A DNA stretch of 64,000 nt, taken from JADLCB01 sp964398315. GTDB taxonomy: Bacteria; Planctomycetota; Phycisphaerae; Tepidisphaerales; Tepidisphaeraceae. The notes under the pieces were generated by a model, which worked only from the letters and a program-made list of their open reading frames with translations, was not told the DNA's origin and searched no databases. Positions within the stretch are counted from its first letter, which is position 1. Every line of letters starts with the position of its first letter. This document shows, one piece after another, positions 25,025-33,867 of this stretch. The stretch covers positions 3,090 through 67,089 of the forward strand of contig CAYNMV010000019.1 in the NCBI GenBank assembly GCA_964398315.1. Reading direction: 5' to 3'. The position numbers were made by a program, and so were the translations under genes.

Positions 25025-27481
25025 TCAGTCGATCCACTCCACCGAATCAAGCATCGCCTTCACCGCCGGCCGCCATGCCTCGAACGCAACCGGCGAGGCG
25101 GCGAACGCGATCATGTACATCTGATTGCGGTGTTCAACCACGGCGACCAGGCAATGCTGCTGGCGTCCGGCGTAAACGGCCTGGTAGCCGGCCTTGTTGC
25201 CGATCGGCCCCTCGACCCCATCCCGCTCCTGGGTCGATTCGCTGATCATCCGCCCCATCAGCCGCACCAGGGCGCGCGGGCTGCTGCTCAGCGGGCCTTT
25301 ATCGAACGTGCCGAACGTCACCAGCGGCTGCACCCCGCCCACGGCCGGTGCGCCCAGTTGCAGGTAGACGTTCATGGCGCCCGCATCGGCCTCGACTTCC
25401 TTCCAGGCCGCCGGGTGCTTGAAGCGCACGCCGATCTGGTTGTTGTCGAACGTGGCCAGTTCCTTCGATGCCGCCTCTACCTCCGCGGCCAGGGCCGGGG
25501 GAACCACCACCTTGACCGGTTCGGCCGGCTGGGGCGGTGTGGCCGGCTGCGAGGGGGTTTGGGACGCGGGGGTTGCGGGCCGGCGGGCAATGGGCTGCCC
25601 CTCCAGAGCCGGATCCCACTCCACCTTCCGCTGCATCGCGTACACCACAGGGCGCCAGGCACTAAACGAGGCGGCGGGCGCAGCAAACGCAAGGATAAAC
25701 ACCTTGTCGCCGTGTTCAGCCACGCACACGGTGCTGCGGGTGGAGTCGTCGGCCTGGTAGGCGACGACCGCACCGCGCTTGTTGCCGCCAAAGGGTGCTG
25801 AGCCATGCGTGGTGCGGCGGCCGCCGCCTGCCAGCGCGGAGGCCACCGATTCGGCTTCATCATGAAGCCGCTCGGCGACGTCCTTCCGGTCTTTCATCGC
25901 GACGATGACGCGCACCTGGCCTTCGATTCCGAGCGGATCGGGAGCCAGATGCAGCAGCACGGTCCCCACATCGACCGCAGGCTTCTCCTCGATCGTTTTC
26001 CACACCGATGGGTATCGCAGGGTGATGCCGCCCGCATCGTGCTTGTATTCGGTCAGGTCCTGCGAGGCCGCCTCGACCTTCGCGAGCTCCTCCTCGGCCA
26101 CGCGGGCTTGTGGCGGGGTACGAACAGGGGCATCGGGCCCGCGCTGCGCTGCCTCGGCCGCCGCCTCAGCCTTCTCGAACCGTGCGGTCGAGGCCATCTC
26201 CTTCACGACCGGCACATACGGCTCAACCTCGCCGACGTTACCGACGAGTTGGAAAAAACAATGCCGTCCGCCGTGGGCCGCGATGATCAGCGTCCGCTGC
26301 AGGTGCATGCCCAGGGCGTTGTGATACCGCTCGGTGAACAGATACCCTTCCTGGTCCCCCACCGTAAACGGCTCGGACGTCAGCAGTTCAAACCCGGCGT
26401 GATCACGCCGGGCCAGCTCGATCATCTGCTCGCCCAACTGGGCCGACGTCAGATGTCGTTCCTGCGCGGGTGGTGTGATGACAATGAGCGCCACGTGCTC
26501 GGCAAAGTCACCCGGCTCAATTTCCTCGGCGGTCTTGCCGGGATGCAGCAGCAGCTTCATCTGCGGCAGCGGCGCTGATTCCTGCCGCCGCCAGTCCCGA
26601 GGGTATTCCACAGTGATGCCATCGCCGGCATACGTGGCCTTGCCAGTTGCGGCTTTGCCTGCGACGGCCTTGCCTGCGACGGCCTTGCCTGTGACGGCCT
26701 TGCCGGCGGCATCGTCATCAGCCGCCTCATTGGGGGTCGGTGCCGCCTCGGCGATTCCGCTCTCGGCCGGACCGGGCTCCGGTTCGCCCAGCCATTTGAT
26801 CGAGCGCTCGATCTGGCGGGCGCTGGCCAGCACGCGATCCTGCACGTTGGCCGGGGAGGAGGTGTAGAAAATGTACGTTTTGCGACCGCGCTGCACGAAG
26901 ACGCCGCGCTCGGTGCGCTCCATGCTTTCGGTCTGCCCGCTGGCTTGCACCACCACCGCTTCCAGGCCATCGATCTCAGCGCGACCGAGTGGCTGGTGCC
27001 GGGCTTCACCCTCGAAGGGGATGCGCTGCTGCCAGGCGCGGGCGATGTCCTCCAGCGACTGGGATGGGGGCGGCTCGGCCACCAGCACGCGGAACGACCC
27101 GGCATCACGCTGGCCGGGCGGGAGGTTGATGTAGGCCAGTTGCAGGCGCACCTGCCCGCTCGCTTCGCCGTGTTCGATCCAGCCGGCGGGCGTGCGCAGG
27201 GCAAAGCCATCCTCAGGGCGCTCGAAGGACTTGGGAGCGGTATCGGGCCGGCCGGTCTCGCCGCGGCGCTGCGCGGCTTCGCGCTGCGCGGCCTGGCGCT
27301 GCTGGGCCTCGCGCTCGGCCCGGCGCTGGGCCAGTTCCTGCTGGCGTTCTTCGCGCAGGCGCTGGCACCGCTCGGCGGCGGTCTGGCCAGAGGCCGGCGA
27401 GAGCATCGCCGCCACCAGCACCACCGACAGCGATCCGATTGCGAGTTGTCGCCAGCCCATCACGCCTGCCCCGCCTTCCAT
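25025..27481 (-). CDS. Secreted protein with four PsbP/DcrB-like repeats, 818 aa
   Basis: The N-terminus (MGWRQLAIGSLSVVLVAAMLSPASGQTA) is a signal peptide; the start is either 27481 or the in-frame ATG at 27460. A Gln/Arg/Ala-rich coiled coil follows (residues 35-80). Four related domains of about 150 residues come next, each opening with a phrase such as GFALRTPAGWIEH, GITVEYPRDWRRQ, GITLRYPSVWKTI or GVRFKHPAAWKEV. The last three end with phrases like FILAFAAPAASFSAWRPVV. The pattern resembles PsbP/DcrB-type (Mog1-like) folds. Between domains 1 and 2 lies a GKA(V/A)-repeat linker. The gene sits between nuoG and nuoH on their strand, so a link to respiration or envelope assembly is possible but unproven. 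Confidence 0.7.
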   Translation of the reverse strand: MEGGAGVMGWRQLAIGSLSVVLVAAMLSPASGQTAAERCQRLREERQQELAQRRAEREAQQRQAAQREAAQRRGETGRPDTAPKSFERPEDGFALRTPAGWIEHGEASGQVRLQLAYINLPPGQRDAGSFRVLVAEPPPSQSLEDIARAWQQRIPFEGEARHQPLGRAEIDGLEAVVVQASGQTESMERTERGVFVQRGRKTYIFYTSSPANVQDRVLASARQIERSIKWLGEPEPGPAESGIAEAAPTPNEAADDDAAGKAVTGKAVAGKAVAGKAATGKATYAGDGITVEYPRDWRRQESAPLPQMKLLLHPGKTAEEIEPGDFAEHVALIVITPPAQERHLTSAQLGEQMIELARRDHAGFELLTSEPFTVGDQEGYLFTERYHNALGMHLQRTLIIAAHGGRHCFFQLVGNVGEVEPYVPVVKEMASTARFEKAEAAAEAAQRGPDAPVRTPPQARVAEEELAKVEAASQDLTEYKHDAGGITLRYPSVWKTIEEKPAVDVGTVLLHLAPDPLGIEGQVRVIVAMKDRKDVAERLHDEAESVASALAGGGRRTTHGSAPFGGNKRGAVVAYQADDSTRSTVCVAEHGDKVFILAFAAPAASFSAWRPVVYAMQRKVEWDPALEGQPIARRPATPASQTPSQPATPPQPAEPVKVVVPPALAAEVEAASKELATFDNNQIGVRFKHPAAWKEVEADAGAMNVYLQLGAPAVGGVQPLVTFGTFDKGPLSSSPRALVRLMGRMISESTQERDGVEGPIGNKAGYQAVYAGRQQHCLVAVVEHRNQMYMIAFAASPVAFEAWRPAVKAMLDSVEWID
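26636..26709 (-). repeat. Coding 15-nt tandem repeat (about five units)
   Basis: Five imperfect copies of a 15-nt unit encode TGKAV/AGKAV/AGKAA-type pentapeptides in the linker between domains 1 and 2 of the secreted four-domain protein. Length variation among strains would not disturb the frame. Confidence 0.75.
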
Positions 27482-27547
27482 ACGGTTAACCGCACCCGTT
27501 CATGTGTACCCTGGCCGGCCGTGGATGCCCGCAGCGCCAGGGGCACA

Positions 27548-29149
27548 TTACAGTTCGACAAACTCGAAGGCCGGCTCGTGGGCCTCGGGTTCGGGGATCT
27601 TCACCTCGGCGAAGACACCGCCCATTTCCGCCCGCACGTCCTCGGCGTTGTACAGGCCGGTGCGTCCCAGCAGCTTGAGATAGACATCCCCTTCGCGGCG
27701 GGTGCCTTCCAGTGGCGCAATGGCCGCACAGAATGCCTGAAGACGGCCGGCGTAGTTCTCCCACGTGCCATCCTTCTCGGCCCACGCCGCCGCCGGCAGC
27801 AGCACATCCGCGCTGGCGGTGATGGCATTGGGCAGCAGGTCCTGCACGACCTTGAACCCCTTCTTGAACAGGCCCGGCAGCATCTTGGGCAGCCAGTCAC
27901 TGTGATAGCCGCCGACAATCCAGCCGCCCTTGAGCGCCTTGATCTCGGGGGTGGCGCCGGCAGAGAAATCCTCGAAGCTGGCGGTGGGCCCGCCAAGCTG
28001 CTCGATCACCCGCCGGATCCCGGCGGCGTTGGGGACCTTCTCCGCCTTGATGCGGAAGGTCTCCTTTTTGGTGAGCGAGTTATAGAAAACCTCATCCTCG
28101 CCGGTGCTGGGCACGGGGCCGAGCACCAGGACCGCCCTGGGGTCGATCGCGCGGATCGCCTGGCCAAGCAGCCATGCCTCTTCGCAGGCCATCATGGGCG
28201 ACAGCACCGCATAGAGCGAGCCTTCGCCACCTTCGGCGGCGGTCTTTTTCAGCCCAGCCAGCGCTTCGTTGATGGCGCTGTCATAGTCGGTGGGCACCTG
28301 CGAGCCGTACTGGGTCTTCATCGCCTGGCGCAGGCGCTGCTCGGCATGCACGATGTGGTAGCTGTGACGCGTGTCATCGCTGATCCACCAGGTGTTGACG
28401 TCCGGGTTGTAGCGCGGCTTGATGCGGTAGATGCGGCCTTCGTTGTACTCGACCCAGATGCTCTCACCGCCGGCATCCACCGGGCTGACCGATGGCACGC
28501 GCTTCAGCAGCCAGACGCGCTGCTTGAACAGGAAATCCTTATCCAGCAGCGCCCCCACCGGGCACAGGTCAACCACGTTGCCCGAGAGCTTGTTGTCCAG
28601 CGGCTTGCCGGGGAAAATGTCGATCTCTTCCCTGGCCCCGCGGCCATCGATGTACAGCTCGCTTCCGCCGCTGATCTCGCGCGTGAAACGCACGCAGCGG
28701 GTGCACATGATGCAGCGGTCGTTGTAGAGAAGAATGTGCTTGCCGACGTCTTTCTTCGGCTTCTTGTACTTGTCTTCCTCAAAGCGGCTCTCGGAGCGGC
28801 CGTACTCGAAGGAATAATCCTGAAGGTAGCACTCGCCGGCCTGGTCGCACACCGGGCAGTCCAGCGGATGGCTCAGCAGCAAGAACTCCATCACCGCCTT
28901 CTGGTTGGCGATGGCCTTGGGCGACTGGGTGTGCACCACCATCCCCTCGCGCACCGGCGTCTGGCAGGATGGAACCAGCTTGGGAATGCCTTCCACCTCG
29001 ACCAGGCAGATCCGGCACGAGGCCGGAATGCTCAGCCCCGGGTGATAGCAATAATGTGGCATCTGCATGCCGGCGTCCAGGCACGCCTGGAGCACTGTCT
29101 GCCTGTCTTTCGCCTCAATGGGCTTGCCGTCAACGGTAATCTTCACCAT
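27548..29149 (-). CDS. nuoG: NADH-quinone oxidoreductase subunit G (short form)
   Basis: This is the large iron-sulfur subunit of the complex I peripheral arm. Cys34, Cys45, Cys48 and Cys62 give the 2Fe-2S (N1b) site in HYCYHPGLSIPASCRICLVEVEG. SHPLDCPVCDQAGEC supplies the His-Cys3 4Fe-4S cluster, and DRCIMCTRCVRF with VDLCPVGAL the next 4Fe-4S cluster. The molybdopterin-oxidoreductase-like region follows but is shortened: the protein has 533 residues against about 680-900 in many bacteria. The ending is GTWENYAGRLQAF and EGDVYLKLLG. The start at 29149 is canonical for the ferredoxin domain. The upstream gap contains a long hairpin that separates it from the prepilin-like gene. Confidence 0.95.
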   Translation of the reverse strand: MVKITVDGKPIEAKDRQTVLQACLDAGMQMPHYCYHPGLSIPASCRICLVEVEGIPKLVPSCQTPVREGMVVHTQSPKAIANQKAVMEFLLLSHPLDCPVCDQAGECYLQDYSFEYGRSESRFEEDKYKKPKKDVGKHILLYNDRCIMCTRCVRFTREISGGSELYIDGRGAREEIDIFPGKPLDNKLSGNVVDLCPVGALLDKDFLFKQRVWLLKRVPSVSPVDAGGESIWVEYNEGRIYRIKPRYNPDVNTWWISDDTRHSYHIVHAEQRLRQAMKTQYGSQVPTDYDSAINEALAGLKKTAAEGGEGSLYAVLSPMMACEEAWLLGQAIRAIDPRAVLVLGPVPSTGEDEVFYNSLTKKETFRIKAEKVPNAAGIRRVIEQLGGPTASFEDFSAGATPEIKALKGGWIVGGYHSDWLPKMLPGLFKKGFKVVQDLLPNAITASADVLLPAAAWAEKDGTWENYAGRLQAFCAAIAPLEGTRREGDVYLKLLGRTGLYNAEDVRAEMGGVFAEVKIPEPEAHEPAFEFVEL

Positions 29150-29322
29150 GGTTTACATCCAATCCGGCCCGCCGGGAAAATAGCGCGTCGCCTGCGGTCA
29201 ATGGACAGAGAGGGGATGATATAGCGCATCGTGACGGATTTCACCAGTGGCCGTTTTTGCGCCAGCAAAAGTCTTCAACCGGCGGATCTGGTTTGCGGAT
29301 TCTCCCCCGAAATATGCAGGAC

Positions 29323-29372
29323 AGGCGATCGCCTGCCGGGTGGATCGCATCGCGCCCGGCGGGCAATCGCCT
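29323..29372 (-). terminator. Long imperfect hairpin between prepilin-like gene and nuoG
   Basis: AGGCGATCGCCTGCCGGG (29323-29340) pairs with 29355-29372 with two mismatches in 18. It lies about 50 nt beyond the stop of the prepilin-like gene at 29423. There is no clear U-run. Confidence 0.5.
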
Positions 29373-29422
29373 GCCTCACGGGGAAATGAGATGGTGCGCA
29401 GACCGCGCCCCTGCCCGATCCG

Positions 29423-30196
29423 CTACTGCGCCACCGCCGGGTCGAAGCGGTTGCGGGTGTTGGGGCTGGGGCCGATTGACTCGAAAACCTCGCCGAAAGA
29501 GAGGGTTTCAACGTGGCCATCGACAAATGACCAGTTGGCCCGGGCAGACCACGAATCCGGCCGACCGCCGTGGGCATGGATCTGTGCCTGAGCGGCCGCC
29601 GTCCGCGGCATGTCGGGCCCGGTCCACTGCTCCACATGCGGATGATCCGATGCGGCATAGGGCCCGGTGCGCGCCATCTCCAGGAACTGCACCACCGCCG
29701 ATGAGCGGCGGATTTGCGAAATCTTGACATACGGCCCGCCCCACGGCACCAGCTCGCGGTCGAGGAAGGGGTTGATCCCGTAGCTGGTCCGCCTCAGGGC
29801 CTCTCCCGGCGGAACGGGCTCATCCCAGTGCGGCGAATCATCGGAGGGGCAACGGGCCACCAGTTGATTCTGGTAATAGGACTGAAGCGTGCGGATCCAG
29901 CTCGCCTCCGCGCGGCTGTGCATCTCATCCTCCTCCCCATCCCCGTGGTCATGATCATGATCGTGGTGAGGCAGACCGGCCTGGATGAGGTAGCCGTTGT
30001 TGTCATGGGCATACATCTGGGCGGCCAGCGCCAGGTTGCGCAGGTTTGACAGGCACTTGGCCGTGTTGGCCGCCTCGCGGGCGCGGCTCAGGGCCGGCAG
30101 AAGGATGCCGATCAGCAGCGTGATGATGCCGATGACGACTAGCAGTTCAACAAGGGTAAAGGCAGCGCCCCGCGGGCGCAGCAAAAAGCGGTTCAT
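29423..30196 (-). CDS. Prepilin-like protein with a His/Asp-rich segment
   Basis: The start at 30196 has GAGAGGA about 7 nt upstream. The 257-residue protein begins MNRFLLRPRGA-AFTLVELLVVIGIITLL, a class III prepilin signal with Glu5. After the membrane helix comes AAQMYAHDNNGYLIQAG and then PHHDHDHDHGDGEEDEMHSR, a strongly metal-binding-like loop. The C-terminal half ends in ANWSFVDGHVETLS, the DGHV element seen in the other prepilin-like genes here. It is expected to be membrane-anchored and exposed outside the inner membrane. It lies in a minus-strand run with a small Cys/His protein and two metal-ABC permeases, so the His-rich loop may relate to zinc or other metal handling; this is inference. 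Confidence 0.8.
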   Translation of the reverse strand: MNRFLLRPRGAAFTLVELLVVIGIITLLIGILLPALSRAREAANTAKCLSNLRNLALAAQMYAHDNNGYLIQAGLPHHDHDHDHGDGEEDEMHSRAEASWIRTLQSYYQNQLVARCPSDDSPHWDEPVPPGEALRRTSYGINPFLDRELVPWGGPYVKISQIRRSSAVVQFLEMARTGPYAASDHPHVEQWTGPDMPRTAAAQAQIHAHGGRPDSWSARANWSFVDGHVETLSFGEVFESIGPSPNTRNRFDPAVAQ

Positions 30197-30441
30197 ATCG
30201 GGTCCTCTCGATGGAAAATGGGATGCCTCGCGCCAAGTCCATGCGCGCTGGCTGAAACGGCGCTGTGCCCCGCCACCTGTGACGCAGGTGCTCAACCGGT
30301 GCGGCCAGACCCGCAGCACAGGCGGAAACAGCATGTCCCGGCCAGCAAACCGCAAGAAACTGAAGCGCGGCATCAACCGGCAGTACAGATCAACGCAATT
30401 CTGGAAGGATGTGTGCGCCTGCCAGCGCAGGATGCACACGC

Positions 30442-30792
30442 TCAGGGGGCCGGCGGTGCGCGGCCGTGAAAACAGGTGGGCAGGTGGACCGCCACCGGGC
30501 GGTCGAGGTCGATCGACGGGGCCGGGCCGATCGACGGCTCAATCAGCAGCGGCAACCGCCTGGGAACCACATCGGTCAATTCGCCGGCAAGACGGCAGAG
30601 GGTGCAGGCGTGGCGATGATCGGCATCGCCCCCGACAGGCCCATCCATCCGCTCGGTCATCCCATGCGCCAGCGCATGCACCGGCAGGCCGAGGCCCAGC
30701 GCCATCAGCAGCGCGACGATCAGCAGATGATGGACCCGGTGGGCGCGCAGCACAGCGCTGACAAGCGTAGCAGCCGCGCAGCAGGGAGGCAA
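30442..30792 (-). CDS. Small exported or membrane Cys/His protein, up to 116 aa
   Basis: A hydrophobic stretch (LLIVALLMALGLGLPVHALAHG) looks like a signal or anchor. It is followed by MDGPVGGDADHRHACTLCRLAGEL, whose H-x-H-x-C-x2-C pattern is metal-site-like. A Pro-rich tail ends in FHGRAPPAP. The 30792 start is a TTG without a clear ribosome site; an in-frame GTG within the next 20 codons may be used instead. The family is not recognised with confidence, though it recalls small DUF2946-type copper/metal-stress proteins. It is followed by the His-rich prepilin-like gene and preceded by a membrane-protein gene on the same strand. Confidence 0.5.
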   Translation of the reverse strand: MPPCCAAATLVSAVLRAHRVHHLLIVALLMALGLGLPVHALAHGMTERMDGPVGGDADHRHACTLCRLAGELTDVVPRRLPLLIEPSIGPAPSIDLDRPVAVHLPTCFHGRAPPAP

Positions 30793-30863
30793 TCGTTAAT
30801 GCAACTCAATTGCAACGGGTGCGGCATTGGATAGCGGCGGGTGGCAGTGGCGCGCACGGGCCC

Positions 30864-32927
30864 TCAGGTCGGCAGGACATTCACCGGGTAATAGGTGTAT
30901 CCCTGGCTGGCCAGCCAGAGGTTCACCACCAGCCAGGTGGCGGCGGCAAGGGCCTCGCCGAAGATGATCCCGACGAACAGGGGGCGCATGCGCATGAACA
31001 TGCCCGCCCCGCCGAAGCGCAGGATCAGCACTTTGCACAGCCAGCCGATCATGACGCTGTACCACCCCGTTTCCATGTACCAGGTGAACGCCGCCACATA
31101 TCCCACCGGCATCAGCGGCCAGCCGCTGTACCGCAGCGCCAGCACCTGGAGCAGTCCGGTGATGCCCATCCCCAGCCCGAAATGAACCAGCGAATGGTGG
31201 GTCTGGGCCGGCCAGCCGGTGACGGTGTATTTGGTGGGGTTCACCACTTCGCTGCGCGGCTTGTGCTCCAGCCCCACGGGGTTGATCACCATATCGCCGC
31301 TGGCGCTGGTGATGGGCATGGCATAGGTGTAGTACATCCGCAGCGTCGTGAAAGTCCCCACGCCAATCGCCACCACCAGCGCCCAGGTCATGGCGGCGGT
31401 GAGCAGGCGATAGCGCGGCGGGTCCACCGTCGCCTGCTCGATGCGATAGGCGTGGGTGGCGTAGGCCATCAGCCCCTCGCGCGTGCCCATCGGCCCCATG
31501 GTTTGCGTGATCATGCCTCCCAGCAGCGCATCGCGCGGTCCGGCGACACCCTGCGGAAGGTTCATCCAGACCTGGGTTGGATCACCCTGGAAACGCCAGA
31601 ACGGCAGCCCGGTTTCGGCCACGAAGCGGGTCACGACAAAGTGCGCCAGCAGGATCATCCCCACGATCACCACCGCCGCCCACGGCTGGGCGCCGACGAT
31701 GACCAGCCACCCGAGCATCACCCCCACCGCCGCCAGGAAGACCCCCGCCGCACCGCGATACGATTCCTCGCCCTGTTTCGGCCCCCACAGCAGGTGCCGG
31801 GCGATGCGCGCCCAGTGTGCCCGGCCGATCCACAGCACCCCCAGCGAGAACGCCACCGCCGCTCCCAGGTGCTGGTCCTTGCGGGCATTGAATGGCAGCT
31901 CGGTGCCGAAGACGCGCAACTGCATCTGGTATACCTCGCTGAGCAGGTAGATCGCCCACAGGCTCAGCGCCACGCGCGACTGGATGAAATAGGCCACCCC
32001 GATGAAGGTGAAGTAGATCGATGCGCTCTTCACCGGCCAGCTCAGGTGCCGCAGCGGGTCCTCGGTGAAAATTGATGAAAAATTGTAGCGCAGCGGGATC
32101 TCCACCACGTGCTGCGGGAAGTGCGGCACCAGCGCGTTGATGTTGTGGATCACCCAGACAACCACCAGGCCGATCCAGAACGCGCGCGAGCGAAACAGGT
32201 CGTTAAACCAGCGCCCGCGGGCCGGCGTTTCGATCACCGCCGCCTGGATCTGCGCCAGCGGGAACGGCAGGCGCTCGTTGTAGGCCCACTGCGGCACCAC
32301 CATCCGCGCCAGCGCCACCAGCGCGGCCATCCACCCGGCCAGGAAGATGCCCCACCCCGCCAGCGGCACCAGCCACGCGCGATAGGGAATCGGCTCGCCC
32401 GGCGGCACGCGGTTGTAGAAATAGGCCACCACCGGATCGCTGCGCCCATCGGCGATGGACTGGACAGGGAACAGCCACTGCGGCAAGTCCAACCCGACGA
32501 AAATCTCCCAGAACTGCGCATCGCCCGCCCCCAGCGCAGGCGAAAACGGCGCCACCAGCATCGGCAGCCAGTAACGCAGCAGCCCCTGGGTGGGGATGGC
32601 GCAGGCCACCAGCAGCATCGCCAGGATGAGCGCCAGATCGCGCGGCCGCAGCGCCCAGTCGGGCGCGAAGCGGCTCAGCGGGGCGTTCATCACCACCACC
32701 AGGAAAAAGAGCGTCAGCACCACCACCACCGGCAGGTAGCTGCCGATCATGAAGGTGTTGTTGACGACGTAATCGTTGAACGGCGCCAGCGCTGCGACGA
32801 GCGCCACCGCCACGGTACCGAAGAGAAACGCCCCCCCGCCGATCAGCCACGCGCGCACCCGGCCAGCGCGATCAGGCTGCAGGCGGGGCGTGGGCAGGTC
32901 CGGTGGCGAGGCAAGCTGACGCGACAT
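30864..32927 (-). CDS. Large multi-span membrane protein (DUF6785/OPT-like), about 687 aa
   Basis: From the ATG at 32927 (MSRQLASPPDLPTPRLQPDRAGRVRAW) the protein has at least 12 hydrophobic spans. Recognisable parts are APDWALRPRDLALILAMLLVACAIPTQGLLRYWLPML, PYRAWLVPLAGWGIFLAGW, ERLPFPLAQIQAAVIE, RFVAETGLPFWRFQGDP and TREGLMAYATHAYRIEQ. The distribution of spans and the ERLPFPLA motif recall oligopeptide-transporter-like proteins annotated as DUF6785 in Planctomycetes and Verrucomicrobia. Substrate and role are unknown. The gene follows the CPBP protease-like gene by about 70 nt. An alternative start at 32963 has no better support. Confidence 0.65.
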   Translation of the reverse strand: MSRQLASPPDLPTPRLQPDRAGRVRAWLIGGGAFLFGTVAVALVAALAPFNDYVVNNTFMIGSYLPVVVVLTLFFLVVVMNAPLSRFAPDWALRPRDLALILAMLLVACAIPTQGLLRYWLPMLVAPFSPALGAGDAQFWEIFVGLDLPQWLFPVQSIADGRSDPVVAYFYNRVPPGEPIPYRAWLVPLAGWGIFLAGWMAALVALARMVVPQWAYNERLPFPLAQIQAAVIETPARGRWFNDLFRSRAFWIGLVVVWVIHNINALVPHFPQHVVEIPLRYNFSSIFTEDPLRHLSWPVKSASIYFTFIGVAYFIQSRVALSLWAIYLLSEVYQMQLRVFGTELPFNARKDQHLGAAVAFSLGVLWIGRAHWARIARHLLWGPKQGEESYRGAAGVFLAAVGVMLGWLVIVGAQPWAAVVIVGMILLAHFVVTRFVAETGLPFWRFQGDPTQVWMNLPQGVAGPRDALLGGMITQTMGPMGTREGLMAYATHAYRIEQATVDPPRYRLLTAAMTWALVVAIGVGTFTTLRMYYTYAMPITSASGDMVINPVGLEHKPRSEVVNPTKYTVTGWPAQTHHSLVHFGLGMGITGLLQVLALRYSGWPLMPVGYVAAFTWYMETGWYSVMIGWLCKVLILRFGGAGMFMRMRPLFVGIIFGEALAAATWLVVNLWLASQGYTYYPVNVLPT

Positions 32928-32996
32928 GCGATTCCAGCGATTGTCCACAAGCCCCTGCCCCAATCAAGGCACGCCCCCGGGACGCCCGGCCAGCAC

Positions 32997-33734
32997 TTAC
33001 CAGAATGACCACTGCGGCTGATCGGTATAGAAGCCACAGTAGAGCACCCACCCGCCCAGCAGCAGGTTCGTGACACCATGCGCGATGATGCATGCCCCCA
33101 GGCTTTTGGTATAGACCAGCAGCGTGGCCACCATCAGCGCCCAGACGATGCTGGTCAGCCACCAGTTGCCATGGACCACCGCGAAGATCACGCTCGTGCC
33201 CACGAACGCCTGCCAGCCCCACTCGCCGACGCGGGCCAGCTTGAAATCGTTGGGGGCCAGGATCGTGCGCCATACAAAATCGCGCCAGAACAGCTCCTCC
33301 ATCACCGGCACCACCAGCACCGCCCCCACCAGGCGCACCGCAATGAACCCCCACATCACCGCCGGTGACTCAAACGCGGTGCGCGGGTTGAACGCATCCG
33401 CGCTGGCCGCGAAAAAACGCTCCAGAATGGTTCCCTCGGTGGCGGCCTGCAATCCGAGCTGCATCGGCACCCACTGGAAAATGCCGATGACCCCCACGAT
33501 CACCCCCAGCCACCAGTAATCCCAGCGAATCTTCGTGTAATGCCGCCACAGCATCACCAGTGCCACCGGCACGATCAGCGTCTTGGCGACATACATCAGC
33601 GGATAGAGGCTCGGCCACTTGCCGCCCGCCCAGGTGAAGGCCATGAAAATCGCCATCGGCGCGAGGTAGGCCCAGTCATCCCCCCGCCCCGAGCGCCTGG
33701 CCGGCCCGGCCGTCTGGTAATCCATGGTGCTCAT
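32997..33734 (-). CDS. CPBP family intramembrane glutamic/metalloprotease
   Basis: This 245-residue membrane protein has about eight hydrophobic segments. It has the CPBP/CAAX-protease motifs: VMEELFWRDFVWR (EExxxR) near residue 145, FAVVHGNWW near residue 185, and IIAHGVTNLLLGGW near residue 217 (HxxxN). Family members cleave membrane proteins or prenylated/bacteriocin substrates; the arrangement resembles the CAAX-related proteases found with exosortase systems, but no exosortase is present here. The start at 33734 gives MSTMDYQTAGPARRSGRGDDWAYLAP. It stands between the metal permeases and the large membrane protein on the same strand. Confidence 0.85.
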   Translation of the reverse strand: MSTMDYQTAGPARRSGRGDDWAYLAPMAIFMAFTWAGGKWPSLYPLMYVAKTLIVPVALVMLWRHYTKIRWDYWWLGVIVGVIGIFQWVPMQLGLQAATEGTILERFFAASADAFNPRTAFESPAVMWGFIAVRLVGAVLVVPVMEELFWRDFVWRTILAPNDFKLARVGEWGWQAFVGTSVIFAVVHGNWWLTSIVWALMVATLLVYTKSLGACIIAHGVTNLLLGGWVLYCGFYTDQPQWSFW

Positions 33735-33867
33735 GCAGCGCCGGAGGATACGCGATCACTCCGAAACGGTCACGCGCTGCGATTGACCGTGTCCCGGAAG
33801 GCAGCGCCCATCGCCTGCCCGCACGGTGGCGGTGGCATCGGGCGGATATGCGGCCGGAGGGAGCGAC

